From JAWSVE01 sp033852115 (GTDB taxonomy: Bacteria > Pseudomonadota > Gammaproteobacteria > Pseudomonadales > Cellvibrionaceae), in the NCBI GenBank assembly GCA_033852115.1, contig JAWSVE010000001.1:124001-188000 (forward strand): a stretch of DNA of 64,000 nucleotides. The letters run 5' to 3'. The translations under genes were made by a program, and so were the position numbers. The notes beneath the pieces are model-generated. The model saw only the letters and a list, made by a program, of their open reading frames with translations, ran no database searches and was not told the origin of the DNA. This document shows positions 9,107 through 18,754 of this stretch, piece by piece (the first letter of the stretch is position 1; every line of letters begins with the position of its first letter).

Positions 9107-10161
9107 AATGTGGACGACTCCGCTACGTTCCCGTTTGCTTCACCAGCTCGAAACAGCGCGAGTTCGCGTAACATGTTTTCGATATGCTGCGACCCTTGCG
9201 CAGGACTGACCTCGATACCGGGCAAACGCAGTCCAACATCGCGTCTCTCTTTCGACGCCTCTAACACCCAATAACACAAACGTGACAAGCGCGCTTCAGT
9301 ATCCATCCCTCCGAGGTAATCCCAATCCAACCATAAACGCTGATCAACATAAGCCGAATATTCTTTCGACATCACATCCATTCCCCGAGCGAAATGTTTC
9401 CATGAGACATTCTTCATCGAGTCTCCGACGTGATATTCACGAAAACCGACGAACTCATCTGCTCCCACACGAGCGGATTCAACGCCCTCATCAGCAATAG
9501 CCATTGATGGTGGCAAAGGCCCTGCGTCTACCGGTTTGGGATAGACCAATACAGCGGGAGGGAAACGAAGACGAGCCCAACAACGTATCAATCCGAGCGG
9601 GAAATAGGATTTTACGTGTAGCACCCCTGGGTTAAACCAACCTCTTTGGTCGGCGCTGGCACTTACCGACACAGTCCGCTCTATAATTGATACCAACTCT
9701 GTATGTACAGGGTCATTCTCTTCCCAAGCCAGCCCAATATCTTCCCGGATCCGTTTGCTGTTTCGGGTAAGCAATATTTTTATTTCTGCTATTTCCCCCT
9801 GAAAAACGGGGGACGCGCCCTGCAATTCGATGCTAAGGCCTGATAAATTTGAGTACGAATGTAAAATCGTGACGACCATTAATGTTGTCAGTAAAAAAGC
9901 CAAACTAAGCACGATATTATTTTCGTAATTTGTCCCCAGCAGCCAAAGAAGTAGTGTCACCAGCAAGAACCAAAAGCCCTGCATCGAAGGAAAAATGAAA
10001 AGATTTTTTTGGCTAAAGGTATGTTGATTGGAAATAGGAATACGTTTGTTTGCCCATTGGACAAATCGCTTCTGAAAAAAATGCTTTAAGCGCTGTATCA
10101 TTGTGAACATTATCAACTCGTTAATGCAGCTAGCTTGAAAGGCAAATTTATGCGAATACAT
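9103..10161 (-). CDS. DUF58 domain protein of the MoxR operon
   Basis: Predicted membrane-anchored partner of the MoxR ATPase. Two hydrophobic segments (GFWFLLVTLLLWLLG and IVLSLAFLLTTLMVV) near the N-terminus are followed by a cytoplasmic region with the DUF58 signature EFVGFREYHVGDSMKNVSWKHFARG around residues 240-265, with the usual W-K. The exact start is uncertain. The listed ATG overlaps moxR by 14 bp, but a start at 10110 or 10101 (MFTMIQRLKHFF) would make a more usual N-terminus. The gene lies between moxR and tgpA with overlaps on both sides, consistent with translational coupling. Confidence 0.88.
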   Translation of the reverse strand: MYSHKFAFQASCINELIMFTMIQRLKHFFQKRFVQWANKRIPISNQHTFSQKNLFIFPSMQGFWFLLVTLLLWLLGTNYENNIVLSLAFLLTTLMVVTILHSYSNLSGLSIELQGASPVFQGEIAEIKILLTRNSKRIREDIGLAWEENDPVHTELVSIIERTVSVSASADQRGWFNPGVLHVKSYFPLGLIRCWARLRFPPAVLVYPKPVDAGPLPPSMAIADEGVESARVGADEFVGFREYHVGDSMKNVSWKHFARGMDVMSKEYSAYVDQRLWLDWDYLGGMDTEARLSRLCYWVLEASKERRDVGLRLPGIEVSPAQGSQHIENMLRELALFRAGEANGNVAESSTL

Positions 10162-11098
10162 CTACCGCATTAAGAAGTCTATCCACCAGGGCTTTGCCGT
10201 GACTCTCCCCATAATCGCCGACATCGCGCACACGATGACCGATTACTGCCGGCGCAACAGACTGAATATCTTCAGGGATAACATGTTGACGATTATCTAT
10301 TAACGCCCACGCTTTTGCTGACCGTAACAACGCAATAGCACCTCGAGGAGACAACCCATAACCAAACTCAGGCGCTGTGCGGGTATATTTTATAATTCTT
10401 TGCACGTAGTCGAGCAACGCATCGGACGCCATGACGCCATCAACCTGGTCTTGTAAGCTAGCAAACTCTTTTAGCGTCACGCGAGGTGCAAGTGTGTCGA
10501 GCTTTTCGCGGGGATTAAGCCCTTCTAACAAGGTTCGTTCAGCGCGAGGATCGGGATAACCCAACTCAATCCGCATCAAAAAACGATCAAGTTGGCTCTC
10601 CGGCAAGGCAAAAGTACCCGATTGAGATGAAGGGTTCTGTGTGGCAATGACAAAAAATGGATCAGGCAGCGCACGGGTCTCCCCTTCAATAGTTACCTGG
10701 CGCTCCTCCATTGCTTCCAGTAACGCGCTCTGTGTTTTGGGTGTGGTACGATTAATTTCATCGGCCAATAACACTTGAGAAAATACCGGGCCTGGATGGA
10801 AATTAAATTGCTGTGTCTCCTTGTCGAAAATAGAGTACCCCAGGATATCTGCGGGTAGCATATCGCTAGTAAACTGGATGCGTTGGTAGGCTAAGCCTAA
10901 GGTGTTTGCAACAGCATGCGCCAAGGTAGTTTTACCCATTCCGGGTAAATCTTCGATGAGCAAATGGCCACGGGAGAGCAAACAGGCCAAGGCAAGCTTC
11001 ACTTGGACATCTTTGCCCAACAAGACTGTACCGATCTGCTCGACTATTTGATTGAGGGTATTGTAAGTGTCGCCGCTTTTTACTACTGCTTTTTTCAT
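10148..11098 (-). CDS. moxR: MoxR-family AAA+ ATPase
   Basis: AAA+ chaperone-like ATPase. Walker A is in DLPGMGKTTLAHA (about residues 53-65), Walker B in VLLADEINRTTPKTQSALLE (about 112-131), sensor 1 in FFVIATQNPSSQSGTF, and the C-terminal helical lid carries YGLSPRGAIALLRSAKAWA (sensor 2 Arg). The 316-aa length is normal. It is first in the operon with DUF58 and TgpA. MoxR proteins typically act with such neighbours in assembly of cell-envelope complexes; the specific client here is unknown. Confidence 0.93.
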   Translation of the reverse strand: MKKAVVKSGDTYNTLNQIVEQIGTVLLGKDVQVKLALACLLSRGHLLIEDLPGMGKTTLAHAVANTLGLAYQRIQFTSDMLPADILGYSIFDKETQQFNFHPGPVFSQVLLADEINRTTPKTQSALLEAMEERQVTIEGETRALPDPFFVIATQNPSSQSGTFALPESQLDRFLMRIELGYPDPRAERTLLEGLNPREKLDTLAPRVTLKEFASLQDQVDGVMASDALLDYVQRIIKYTRTAPEFGYGLSPRGAIALLRSAKAWALIDNRQHVIPEDIQSVAPAVIGHRVRDVGDYGESHGKALVDRLLNAVDVFA

Positions 11099-11207
11099 AG
11101 GATAATCGAACGATGCTTAAGACTGTTGGCAGGCTCAGCACATCTATCGATAACCAGGTTGCGACTATGTGTGGAGATAAATGGCGCGATGCTAAAACGA
11201 TAACCCT

Positions 11208-12410
11208 CTACACACGGGCAAAACCGCGATCAATGTCTGCAATTAAGTCTGCGGGATCTTCTAAGCCTACCGCGATGCGCACCAAATTTTCAGTAATTCC
11301 CGCTGCACTCTTATCTTCCGGCGACAGGCGGCCGTGAGTAGTGGTAGCTGGATGAACAATGGTGGTTTTTGCATCACCTAAATTGGCTGTTAAAGACATA
11401 ATAGACGTCCCATCAATGAATCGCCATGTCGCGTCCTGATCGCCTTTCACGCAAAACGATAGCACTCCACCAAATCCACTCTGCTGTTTCTTAGCAAGAT
11501 CATGGCCGGGGTGGCTAGGTAACCCAGCGTAATATACTCGCTCTACCTTGGGATGTACGGCTAGGTACTCGGCAACTTTCTGCGCATTGCTGGAATGTGC
11601 TTCCATACGAAGCCTCAAGGTTTCTAAACCTTTGAGAAAAACCCAAGCATTGAATGCACTCATAGTTGGACCGGCAGTACGTAAAAAAGAAAGCACTTCA
11701 TCCATTTCTTCGCGCCGGCCAACTACCGCACCGCCGACACAACGCCCTTGGCCATCAATATATTTTGTCGCCGAATGGATGACGATATCAGCGCCGAATA
11801 ACAGCGGTTTTTGAAGCGCTGGAGTACAAAAGCAGTTATCAACTACAAGCAGGCAATCTCGCGAATGAGCAAGGTCTGCCATTTGTTGAATATCCACTAC
11901 CTCGCACAACGGATTAGACGGTGTTTCCAAAAACAAGAATTTTGTTTTATCAGTAATGGCACCTTCCCATGCGGCATAGTCTTTCAATGGCACAAGTGTT
12001 ACATCAACGCCAAACTTTTGCATGTAACGCGTAAACAATACGGTGGTTGTTCCGAAAACACTGCGCGAGCATACAACGTGATCACCTGACTGCAATAACG
12101 CCATACACGTACTTAAAATGGCCGACATTCCCGACGCAGTAGCAACGGCCGCTTCGGCACCTTCCAACGCCGCGATACGATCTTGGAAATTTCGCACTGT
12201 TGGGTTGGTGTAACGCGAGTAAACATTGCCAGGTTTGTCGCCAGCAAAACGTGCGGCAGCATCCGCAGCCGAATCAAAGACATAACTTGACGTTAAAAAC
12301 ATCGCTTCTGCATGCTCACCTTCTTGCGAACGGGTTTGCCCGCCACGTACCGCAATGGTGTCTATTTCCCCATCCAGAATAAATGTTTGTGCGTCCGAAT
12401 CTCGGCTCAT
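11208..12410 (-). CDS. metZ: O-succinylhomoserine sulfhydrylase
   Basis: PLP enzyme of methionine synthesis that makes homocysteine from O-succinylhomoserine and sulfide. Cys/Met metabolism PLP family features are AVRGGQTRS near the N-terminus, SRYTNPTVRNFQDRIAALEGAE, and the PLP lysine in VIHSATKYIDGQGR near residue 210. The C-terminus has SLTANLGDAKTTIVHPATTTHG and ENLVRIAVGLEDPADLIADI. I prefer the start at 12410 (MSRDSDAQT), with GGGAAG just upstream, over the ATG eight codons earlier. Its position next to purF is the conserved purF-metZ arrangement of pseudomonad-like genomes. Confidence 0.94.
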   Translation of the reverse strand: MSRDSDAQTFILDGEIDTIAVRGGQTRSQEGEHAEAMFLTSSYVFDSAADAAARFAGDKPGNVYSRYTNPTVRNFQDRIAALEGAEAAVATASGMSAILSTCMALLQSGDHVVCSRSVFGTTTVLFTRYMQKFGVDVTLVPLKDYAAWEGAITDKTKFLFLETPSNPLCEVVDIQQMADLAHSRDCLLVVDNCFCTPALQKPLLFGADIVIHSATKYIDGQGRCVGGAVVGRREEMDEVLSFLRTAGPTMSAFNAWVFLKGLETLRLRMEAHSSNAQKVAEYLAVHPKVERVYYAGLPSHPGHDLAKKQQSGFGGVLSFCVKGDQDATWRFIDGTSIMSLTANLGDAKTTIVHPATTTHGRLSPEDKSAAGITENLVRIAVGLEDPADLIADIDRGFARV

Positions 12411-12459
12411 CTTGCTTCCCAACTGCTTAATCAATTAATTGAATCGTATATCGTATTAC

Positions 12460-13995
12460 TTAACCTGCTTCGGATGCATCATTATGTAAACCGATAATTG
12501 TTTCGTTATCGCTCACCGTTTGTTGGCGGCGTAATGACTTAATTTTATCGTTTCGCTCTGATTCTATGCGGTCCAAATAAGTGGTGTCGACATCACCGGT
12601 GATGTACTCACCAGTAAACACCGAGCATTCAAAAGCATCGATATCTGGGTTACCTTCGCGCGAAGCCGCTATTAAATCATCTAAGTCTTGATAGATTAAT
12701 AAGTCCGCTCCAATTTCTTGGCATACCTCTTCGGTCGTTCGCCCATGCGCAATTAATTCTGAGGCGCTTGGCATATCAATGCCGTACACATTAGGATATT
12801 TAACTGCCGGTGCAGCGGACGCAAAATAGACCTTCGCTGCTCCCGCCTCTCGAGCCATTTGGATTATCTGCTGGCAGGTAGTACCACGCACAATAGAATC
12901 GTCTACCAGTAACACGTTTTTGCCTTTGAATTCTAAATCAATCGCATTAAGTTTTTGACGAACCGACTTTTTGCGTTGTTGTTGACCAGGCATGATAAAG
13001 GTTCGACCAATGTAGCGGTTTTTCACTAAGCCTTCACGAAATTTGACGCCTAAATGTTGCGCTAACGCTTGCCCAGCTACCCGGCTACTATCAGGAATAG
13101 GGATAACCACATCAATATCGTGGTTCGGCATATCACGCAGAATTTTTTCGGCAAGTTTTTCACCTTGGCGTAAACGCGCTTTGTACACGGATACATCATC
13201 CATAATGGAATCAGGGCGCGCGAAATATACTTGCTCAAAAATACACGGGCGAAGAATTGGCTTTTCAGCACATTGCCGTGTATGTAATTTACCGTTTATA
13301 TCAATGTACACCGCCTCACCGGGAGCCACATCGCGTACACGATCAAAACCAAGCACATCGAGAGCAACGCTTTCAGACGCGATCATGTATTCGTCACCTT
13401 TTGGTCCCTGTCGTTTTCCAAAAACCAACGGCCGAATACCCCACGGATCGCGAAAACCCAGAATGCCGTAATTGGCAATCAGTGCAACGGCTGAATAACC
13501 ACCGCGTACACGCCGGTGTAACCCTTCGATTGCTTTAAAAATTTCTTCTTCTGTGGGTACCAATTTACCCATCGCTTGCAATTCGTGGGCAAAGACATTC
13601 AGCAACACCTCAGAGTCTGAATCAGTATTGACGTGGCGAAGATCGGTTTTATATAAGTGCTCGTTAACTTCTTTCGAGTTAGTTAAATTTCCATTGTGCG
13701 CAAGCGCAATACCATAAGGCGAGTTAACATAAAAAGGTTGTGCTAGCGCTGGTCCTGAACCGCCAGCAGTAGGGTAACGAACATGACCAATGCCAATATT
13801 GCCTAACAAGCGCTGCATGTGACGAGTTCGGAAAACATCGCTGACCAAGCCATTGGCTTTTTGCTGCGCAAGCTTCCCGTCTCCGCAGGTCACCATCCCG
13901 GCTGCATCTTGTCCACGGTGCTGAAGAACCGTCAGAGCATCATACAACTGAAGGTTAACATCGGACTTACCTACGATACCGACTATGCCACACAT
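12460..13995 (-). CDS. purF: Amidophosphoribosyltransferase
   Basis: First committed enzyme of purine synthesis; glutamine plus PRPP gives phosphoribosylamine. The start at 13995 puts the catalytic Cys directly after Met (MCGIVGIVGK), as needed for the N-terminal nucleophile, and AAAGGTGA precedes it; the seven extra upstream codons are not coding. The glutaminase domain contains LQHRGQDAAG and HNGNLTN. The phosphoribosyltransferase domain has the PRPP loop in VLLVDDSIVRGTT. The C-terminal part and the ~511-aa length are standard. It lies just downstream of cvpA, the classic cvpA-purF pair. Confidence 0.97.
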   Translation of the reverse strand: MCGIVGIVGKSDVNLQLYDALTVLQHRGQDAAGMVTCGDGKLAQQKANGLVSDVFRTRHMQRLLGNIGIGHVRYPTAGGSGPALAQPFYVNSPYGIALAHNGNLTNSKEVNEHLYKTDLRHVNTDSDSEVLLNVFAHELQAMGKLVPTEEEIFKAIEGLHRRVRGGYSAVALIANYGILGFRDPWGIRPLVFGKRQGPKGDEYMIASESVALDVLGFDRVRDVAPGEAVYIDINGKLHTRQCAEKPILRPCIFEQVYFARPDSIMDDVSVYKARLRQGEKLAEKILRDMPNHDIDVVIPIPDSSRVAGQALAQHLGVKFREGLVKNRYIGRTFIMPGQQQRKKSVRQKLNAIDLEFKGKNVLLVDDSIVRGTTCQQIIQMAREAGAAKVYFASAAPAVKYPNVYGIDMPSASELIAHGRTTEEVCQEIGADLLIYQDLDDLIAASREGNPDIDAFECSVFTGEYITGDVDTTYLDRIESERNDKIKSLRRQQTVSDNETIIGLHNDASEAG

Positions 13996-14063
13996 ATAAG
14001 AATCACCTTTGATCAATATCGACCGGGACAGTGTCGATCACCAACCCAATCCTAAAATCTACT

Positions 14064-14561
14064 TTAAGAGAATAGCCCTTGTACCATTTCGATAACAGTA
14101 CTCGCCAACTGTCTGCACCAACCTTCCATCGATAAAAAATAGGGAATTAACGATGACTCTCGCCACCAGGGTTCTTGATCGATAGGTAAGATGGGAGGCA
14201 CTAACAACAATAACGCCATCACGACAATCACACCGCGTACAGCGCCAAACACCATGCCAAACGTTCTATCTGTGCCAGCAAGGCCGGTCATTCGCACCAC
14301 CTCGCCGATGAGATAATTAGCCATGGCTGACACAACCAATGTGGCAGCAAACAGAATACCGAAGGAAACCATTTCTCGAAGCGATGGCGAGGCAATGGTA
14401 TCGACAAACAGGGTTGCCAGTGAACGACTGAACAGAATTGCAACCACGAAAGCGGCCACCCAAGCGGCCAGAGATAGCGCCTCTTTAATGAATCCTCGCT
14501 TCAAGCTAATCAAGCTGGAAATGAGAATAATTACCAGGATGGCTATGTCGGCCCAGTTCAT
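14064..14561 (-). CDS. cvpA: CvpA family inner-membrane protein
   Basis: A 165-aa protein with four predicted membrane segments and the family N-terminus (NWADIAILVIILISSLISL, then KRGFIKEALSLAAWV). The middle motif AMANYLIGEVVRMTGLAGTDRTFGM is also typical. CvpA is linked to colicin V export and envelope tolerance; the biochemical role is not settled. It sits between the SPOR-domain gene and purF, as in most gammaproteobacteria. Confidence 0.93.
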   Translation of the reverse strand: MNWADIAILVIILISSLISLKRGFIKEALSLAAWVAAFVVAILFSRSLATLFVDTIASPSLREMVSFGILFAATLVVSAMANYLIGEVVRMTGLAGTDRTFGMVFGAVRGVIVVMALLLLVPPILPIDQEPWWRESSLIPYFLSMEGWCRQLASTVIEMVQGLFS

Positions 14562-14684
14562 TATGGCGTCTCATGAAAAGGGTCTAGAACAACCCATGTT
14601 GAGTGAGCCGGTATGCTACTGACAATCGCTAAATGAATCAATTCGCGACAGCCGCTTTGACTAATTTCTCGCATACAGCTGTTA

Positions 14685-15257
14685 TTAAGGCGCAAATTTA
14701 ACCAATAAGCTATCAACCTTGAGCTCCCGCTCTAACGTCGCTTGTTCTTCGAGCGCCTTTTCTTTGCTTAACTTTGGACCAACAAATACTCGATAGACTG
14801 GCTTCCCCGCCACATCGCCCTGACGAACATAGCTTCGGGCGAACCCTTTATCCCTGACCAACTGCAAAAACGCGTCAGCGCGCTTGCCGTCAGCAAAGCT
14901 AGCGACCTGAATAGACCAGCCAGTAGGGACACCACTGCTGCTTATATCGGGTGCCCGCTGTGGGACACGATCGGCCAGGCTTTTAGTGCTGGTTTCAGCG
15001 GGTGTTATATCCGCTTCTAGCTCGGCTTCGGGATGGGCGTAATTTTCATCGAGCGGTTTAGCAGGTCGAACCACCTGAGGCGGTGCAGGCGGGGGCAATT
15101 CGAGTGGCTCTGCGATGACCACTGGCTCTGGAGGCACCTTGGTTGCTAGATCTATTACCCTTCGCCCGCCGCTGTCCAAGAAAGTTGGGACAAAAATTAC
15201 AGCAACCGCAATAAGAACAACGGCTCCAATTAGTCGCTGCTTTAAACCATCATCCAT
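14685..15257 (-). CDS. dedD: SPOR-domain cell-division protein (DedD-like)
   Basis: Bitopic inner-membrane protein that binds denuded septal peptidoglycan through a C-terminal SPOR domain. The start at 15257 (MDDGLKQRLIGAVVLIAVAV), preceded by GGAGA, is chosen over upstream codons lying inside folC. One membrane segment (about residues 8-24) is followed by a Pro-rich periplasmic linker and a SPOR domain (GWSIQVASFADGKRADAFLQ to VFVGPKLSKEKALEEQ). The start overlaps the folC end by 8 bp. The folC-dedD-cvpA-purF order is conserved. Confidence 0.93.
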   Translation of the reverse strand: MDDGLKQRLIGAVVLIAVAVIFVPTFLDSGGRRVIDLATKVPPEPVVIAEPLELPPPAPPQVVRPAKPLDENYAHPEAELEADITPAETSTKSLADRVPQRAPDISSSGVPTGWSIQVASFADGKRADAFLQLVRDKGFARSYVRQGDVAGKPVYRVFVGPKLSKEKALEEQATLERELKVDSLLVKFAP

Positions 15258-16554
15258 TAAGGTCTCCTGATTCACTTGAAAACGCTGTGATGACGGATAA
15301 CACCTCTGCCACAGTATAGAATGAGCCAAACACTACAATTGTATCGCCTGCCGGTGTGTTTCGAATACAGCGCTCAAACGCTTGGCGCACTGTATCACAG
15401 CGATCAACTGCATGCCCTTCCCTCGCTAGCTGCTTTTGCAAATCGTCAGACGCTGCTGCACGCGGGTTGTTTTCTAAACCCGCCACCACCCATTGATCTA
15501 TGAGAGGTAATAATGGACGACAGATTCCGGGGATGTCTTTGTCCGCCATCACTGCAAATATCGCTGCTTTACTACCTGGTATTGTCGATAAACGCGTTGC
15601 AAGCAACTCTGCAGCCGCTGGGTTATGAGCAACATCGAGAATAATTCGCCTACCCGATACCCAGCACTGCTGGTTCCGGCCGGTTAACGTCAAACGTTTT
15701 AACTCTCGACTCACCTGGTCTCTATCGAAGGTTACCCCGACATAAGCTAGGGCCTGCAACCCTGCAACAACTGACGGCATAGGTAGAGAGGGAATGGGGA
15801 GACTAGTGTAATCACTGTTTGACCGCAGGTCGGCCTGATCCCGCGTGATGCTAAATTGCCAACTCACATCGTCCGTAGACCAATTCAGGCTATTGCCGGC
15901 AGAGACCAACCTAGCGCCAACCTCAAGAGCGTAGCCAGCAATACTATTTGGTGGATCTGGGTCTACACAAATTGCGGGAGCCCCGGCGCGCATGATGCCG
16001 GCTTTCTCTCGGCCAATTGTTTCACGGTCATTACCTAACCAATCTTGGTGATCCAGGGCAATACTCGTAATCACAGCAACATCAGGCTCGATGATATTGA
16101 CGGCGTCGAGCCTCCCTCCTAGACCGACTTCGAGCAACCAAATATCAAGGTCTGCCTCACAAAATATCCATAAGCCTGCGAGGGTCGTGTATTCGAAGTA
16201 AGTTAATGAAACACTTTCGCGGGCACGCTCGATGACGTTGAATGCTCGCAATAAGGCATCATCCGACACCATTGCACCATTAACCCGAATGCGCTCATTG
16301 AAATGCAAAAAATGGGGGGAAGTATAAGCGCCCACCGTGAGGCCAGATGCTAGCGCGAACGTTTCCATGGTTGCCACGCAGGAGCCTTTTCCATTAGTCC
16401 CGGCAACAGTAACAACTTTGGTATTACTCGACTTAAGACGAGTAAATATGTCGAGACGTTTAGCAACGATCGAAATGCGATCGAGTCCCAACTCAATATC
16501 TTTTGGGTGCAATGACTCTAGCCAACCAAGCCAATCCGACAGGGTCTTTCGCAT
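15250..16554 (-). CDS. folC: Bifunctional dihydrofolate synthase/folylpolyglutamate synthase
   Basis: Mur-ligase family ATP-dependent enzyme adding glutamate to dihydropteroate and folates in the cytoplasm. Visible motifs are the P-loop VAGTNGKGSCVATME (about residues 50-64), YTSPHFLHFNERIRVNG, EVGLGGRLDAVN, TSIALDHQDWLG with the metal/carbamate region, and ILDVAHNPAA in the C-terminal domain. The 434-aa length is normal. Upstream, trpA ends only 57 bp away; accD, which usually lies between trpA/trpF and folC, is missing here. Confidence 0.95.
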   Translation of the reverse strand: MRKTLSDWLGWLESLHPKDIELGLDRISIVAKRLDIFTRLKSSNTKVVTVAGTNGKGSCVATMETFALASGLTVGAYTSPHFLHFNERIRVNGAMVSDDALLRAFNVIERARESVSLTYFEYTTLAGLWIFCEADLDIWLLEVGLGGRLDAVNIIEPDVAVITSIALDHQDWLGNDRETIGREKAGIMRAGAPAICVDPDPPNSIAGYALEVGARLVSAGNSLNWSTDDVSWQFSITRDQADLRSNSDYTSLPIPSLPMPSVVAGLQALAYVGVTFDRDQVSRELKRLTLTGRNQQCWVSGRRIILDVAHNPAAAELLATRLSTIPGSKAAIFAVMADKDIPGICRPLLPLIDQWVVAGLENNPRAAASDDLQKQLAREGHAVDRCDTVRQAFERCIRNTPAGDTIVVFGSFYTVAEVLSVITAFSSESGDLNG

Positions 16555-16611
16555 AGTGAGACCGATACCAATTTATACTGACAATTGAATCAACGACAGG
16601 CGCTCAAAACA

Positions 16612-17418
16612 CTAGCTATCAATCGCCGCACGGATAGGTGCAACCAATTCTTTTACTGCCGCCGCAATTTCATCGTCGGCTTTAGATGCCCGCTGCCCCA
16701 TGGCATCAACAAATAAACTGCCAACCACTGCGCCATCGGATATTTGTGTCACTGCACGCGCAGAATCTCCAGTTTTGATACCAAAACCGACGCAAATCGG
16801 TAAGTCAGTTAGTTCGCGTAATGCGTTCAATTTATCATTCACATCGTCGGTATCGAGAGTACTAGAGCCGGTAACACCTTTAACTGACACGTAGTACAAA
16901 AACCCGCTGGCACAAGCAATAATTTTTTTCGCGCGTTCTTCTGTCGTGCTCGGTGCAACTAGGTAAATCATATTTAAGGAACGGTCGGCCAAGGCTTGTT
17001 TTAGTGCGGCGCCCTCTTCCGGTGGAAGATCTACAATAATCACTCCATCGACACCCACTCGCTCAGCTTCGGCTGCAAACGTTTCGTAGCCCATGCGCTC
17101 AATCGGGTTTTCATAACCCATTAAAACAACGGGAACATCTTTATTGCTTTTGCGGAACTCTTCAACAACAGCGAGACTAGAGCGCAAGCTTGCTTTATTT
17201 TCTAGTGCTCGTTGATGCCCCAACTGAATCGCACCGCCGTCTGCCATCGGATCTGAAAACGGCACACCTAATTCAATGATATCCGCCCCGCCTTCTACCA
17301 AAGCATGCATAGTCGGTAAGGTCGCGGTCAAACTTGGATCGCCATTCACGATGTAGGTTACTAACGCTTTACGGTTCTCTTTTTTTAGTGCTGCAAAGCG
17401 CTCTTCAATTCGGCTCAT
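16612..17418 (-). CDS. trpA: Tryptophan synthase alpha chain
   Basis: Cleaves indole-3-glycerol phosphate to indole in the alpha-beta complex. It is a TIM barrel with the catalytic pair in IIELGVPFSDPMADG (Glu and Asp near residues 48 and 59), the phosphate-binding loop PICVGFGIKTGDSARA, and VKGVTGSS. The 268-aa length is typical. It follows trpB by 39 bp in the same direction, so the subunits are made together. Confidence 0.97.
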   Translation of the reverse strand: MSRIEERFAALKKENRKALVTYIVNGDPSLTATLPTMHALVEGGADIIELGVPFSDPMADGGAIQLGHQRALENKASLRSSLAVVEEFRKSNKDVPVVLMGYENPIERMGYETFAAEAERVGVDGVIIVDLPPEEGAALKQALADRSLNMIYLVAPSTTEERAKKIIACASGFLYYVSVKGVTGSSTLDTDDVNDKLNALRELTDLPICVGFGIKTGDSARAVTQISDGAVVGSLFVDAMGQRASKADDEIAAAVKELVAPIRAAIDS

Positions 17419-17457
17419 GTAAATTATTCCCGCACAATGTCTTTATCTAATTGGTAA

Positions 17458-18672
17458 TCAGCTAATCTGAACGCCATCAAGTTCGGCGACGGTATACAAG
17501 TCTTTATCTCCGCGACCCGATAAATTAATTACTAAAATATCCTCTTTATCCATAGTAGGTGCCAGCTTTGCGCCATAGGCCATTGCATGGCTAGACTCCA
17601 ACGCGGGAATAATACCTTCAACCTGAGAGGTTTGCCGGAAGGCTGCCAGCGCTTCGTCATCATTGATAGTGACGTAATTAACGCGACCAATATCATTTAA
17701 CCAGGCATGCTCCGGGCCAACACCTGGATAATCCAAACCGGCGGATACAGAATGGGTTTCGATAATTTGTCCGTCTTCGTCTTCCATTAAATAGGTACGA
17801 TTCCCATGAAGTACACCAGGAATTCCTGCGGTTAACGGTGCAGCATGTTTTCCAGTCTCAATACCAAGGCCACCCGCCTCAACTCCATACATCGCCACTG
17901 ACTCATCAGCCAAAAAGGGATGGAACAAGCCAATCGCATTTGAGCCGCCACCAACACATGCAATCAATGCATCGGGTAAACGGCCCGTTTGCTCAAGACA
18001 CTGCGCTCGAGCCTCGCGACCAATAACTGCTTGGAAATCTCGCACCAGTAAAGGATAAGGGTGTGGCCCCGCAACAGTACCAATAATATAAAAGGTGTCA
18101 TCGATGTTCGTAACCCAGTCACGCATCGCTTCATTCATGGCATCTTTTAAAGTTTTTGAGCCTGAGTGAACGGGAATTACTTCAGCCCCCAACAGCTTCA
18201 TACGATAAACATTGGGTGCCTGGCGCTTCACGTCTTCAGCCCCCATGTATACCTGGCACTCTAAGCCAAGTCGCGCAGCAATCGTCGCCGTCGCCACACC
18301 ATGTTGACCTGCACCAGTCTCAGCGATCACGCGCTTTTTACCTGTGTGCTTCGCTAACAATGCTTGACCAATCGTATTATTAATTTTGTGCGCGCCAGTA
18401 TGATTTAAGTCTTCGCGCTTTAAAAAAACTTTTGCTCCGCCCCACACTTGAGTTAAACGTTCTGCAAAATACAGGGGTGAGGGTCGACCAACATAATGCG
18501 CGAGATCTCGATCAATATCCGCTAAAAACTCTTCATCACTTTTTAAACGGTCATACAACTCCGTCAGTTGATCGAGTGCATCCATCAAGGTCTCAGCAAC
18601 AAAGCGTCCACCGTATGGCCCAAAGTGGCCAGTGGTGTCAGGAATTGCTGCATAATCGGGTTTATCGGTCAT
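17458..18672 (-). CDS. trpB: Tryptophan synthase beta chain
   Basis: PLP enzyme joining indole and serine to tryptophan. The PLP lysine is in LNHTGAHKINNTIGQALLA (near residue 95), the catalytic Glu region is VIAETGAGQHGVATA, and the phosphate-binding loop is CVGGGSNAIGLFHPF. I prefer the start at 18672 (MTDKPDYAAIP), with AGAGG about 6 bp upstream, over an ATG five codons earlier. It lies between trpF and trpA. Confidence 0.97.
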   Translation of the reverse strand: MTDKPDYAAIPDTTGHFGPYGGRFVAETLMDALDQLTELYDRLKSDEEFLADIDRDLAHYVGRPSPLYFAERLTQVWGGAKVFLKREDLNHTGAHKINNTIGQALLAKHTGKKRVIAETGAGQHGVATATIAARLGLECQVYMGAEDVKRQAPNVYRMKLLGAEVIPVHSGSKTLKDAMNEAMRDWVTNIDDTFYIIGTVAGPHPYPLLVRDFQAVIGREARAQCLEQTGRLPDALIACVGGGSNAIGLFHPFLADESVAMYGVEAGGLGIETGKHAAPLTAGIPGVLHGNRTYLMEDEDGQIIETHSVSAGLDYPGVGPEHAWLNDIGRVNYVTINDDEALAAFRQTSQVEGIIPALESSHAMAYGAKLAPTMDKEDILVINLSGRGDKDLYTVAELDGVQIS

Positions 18673-18754
18673 CCGAGCCTCTTTCAAATGTCATTTACTG
18701 TGTGTTTGGTTGTCTAACCTAGTGGTTAGGTGCCGATAATGTTCGTCGGCGAAG

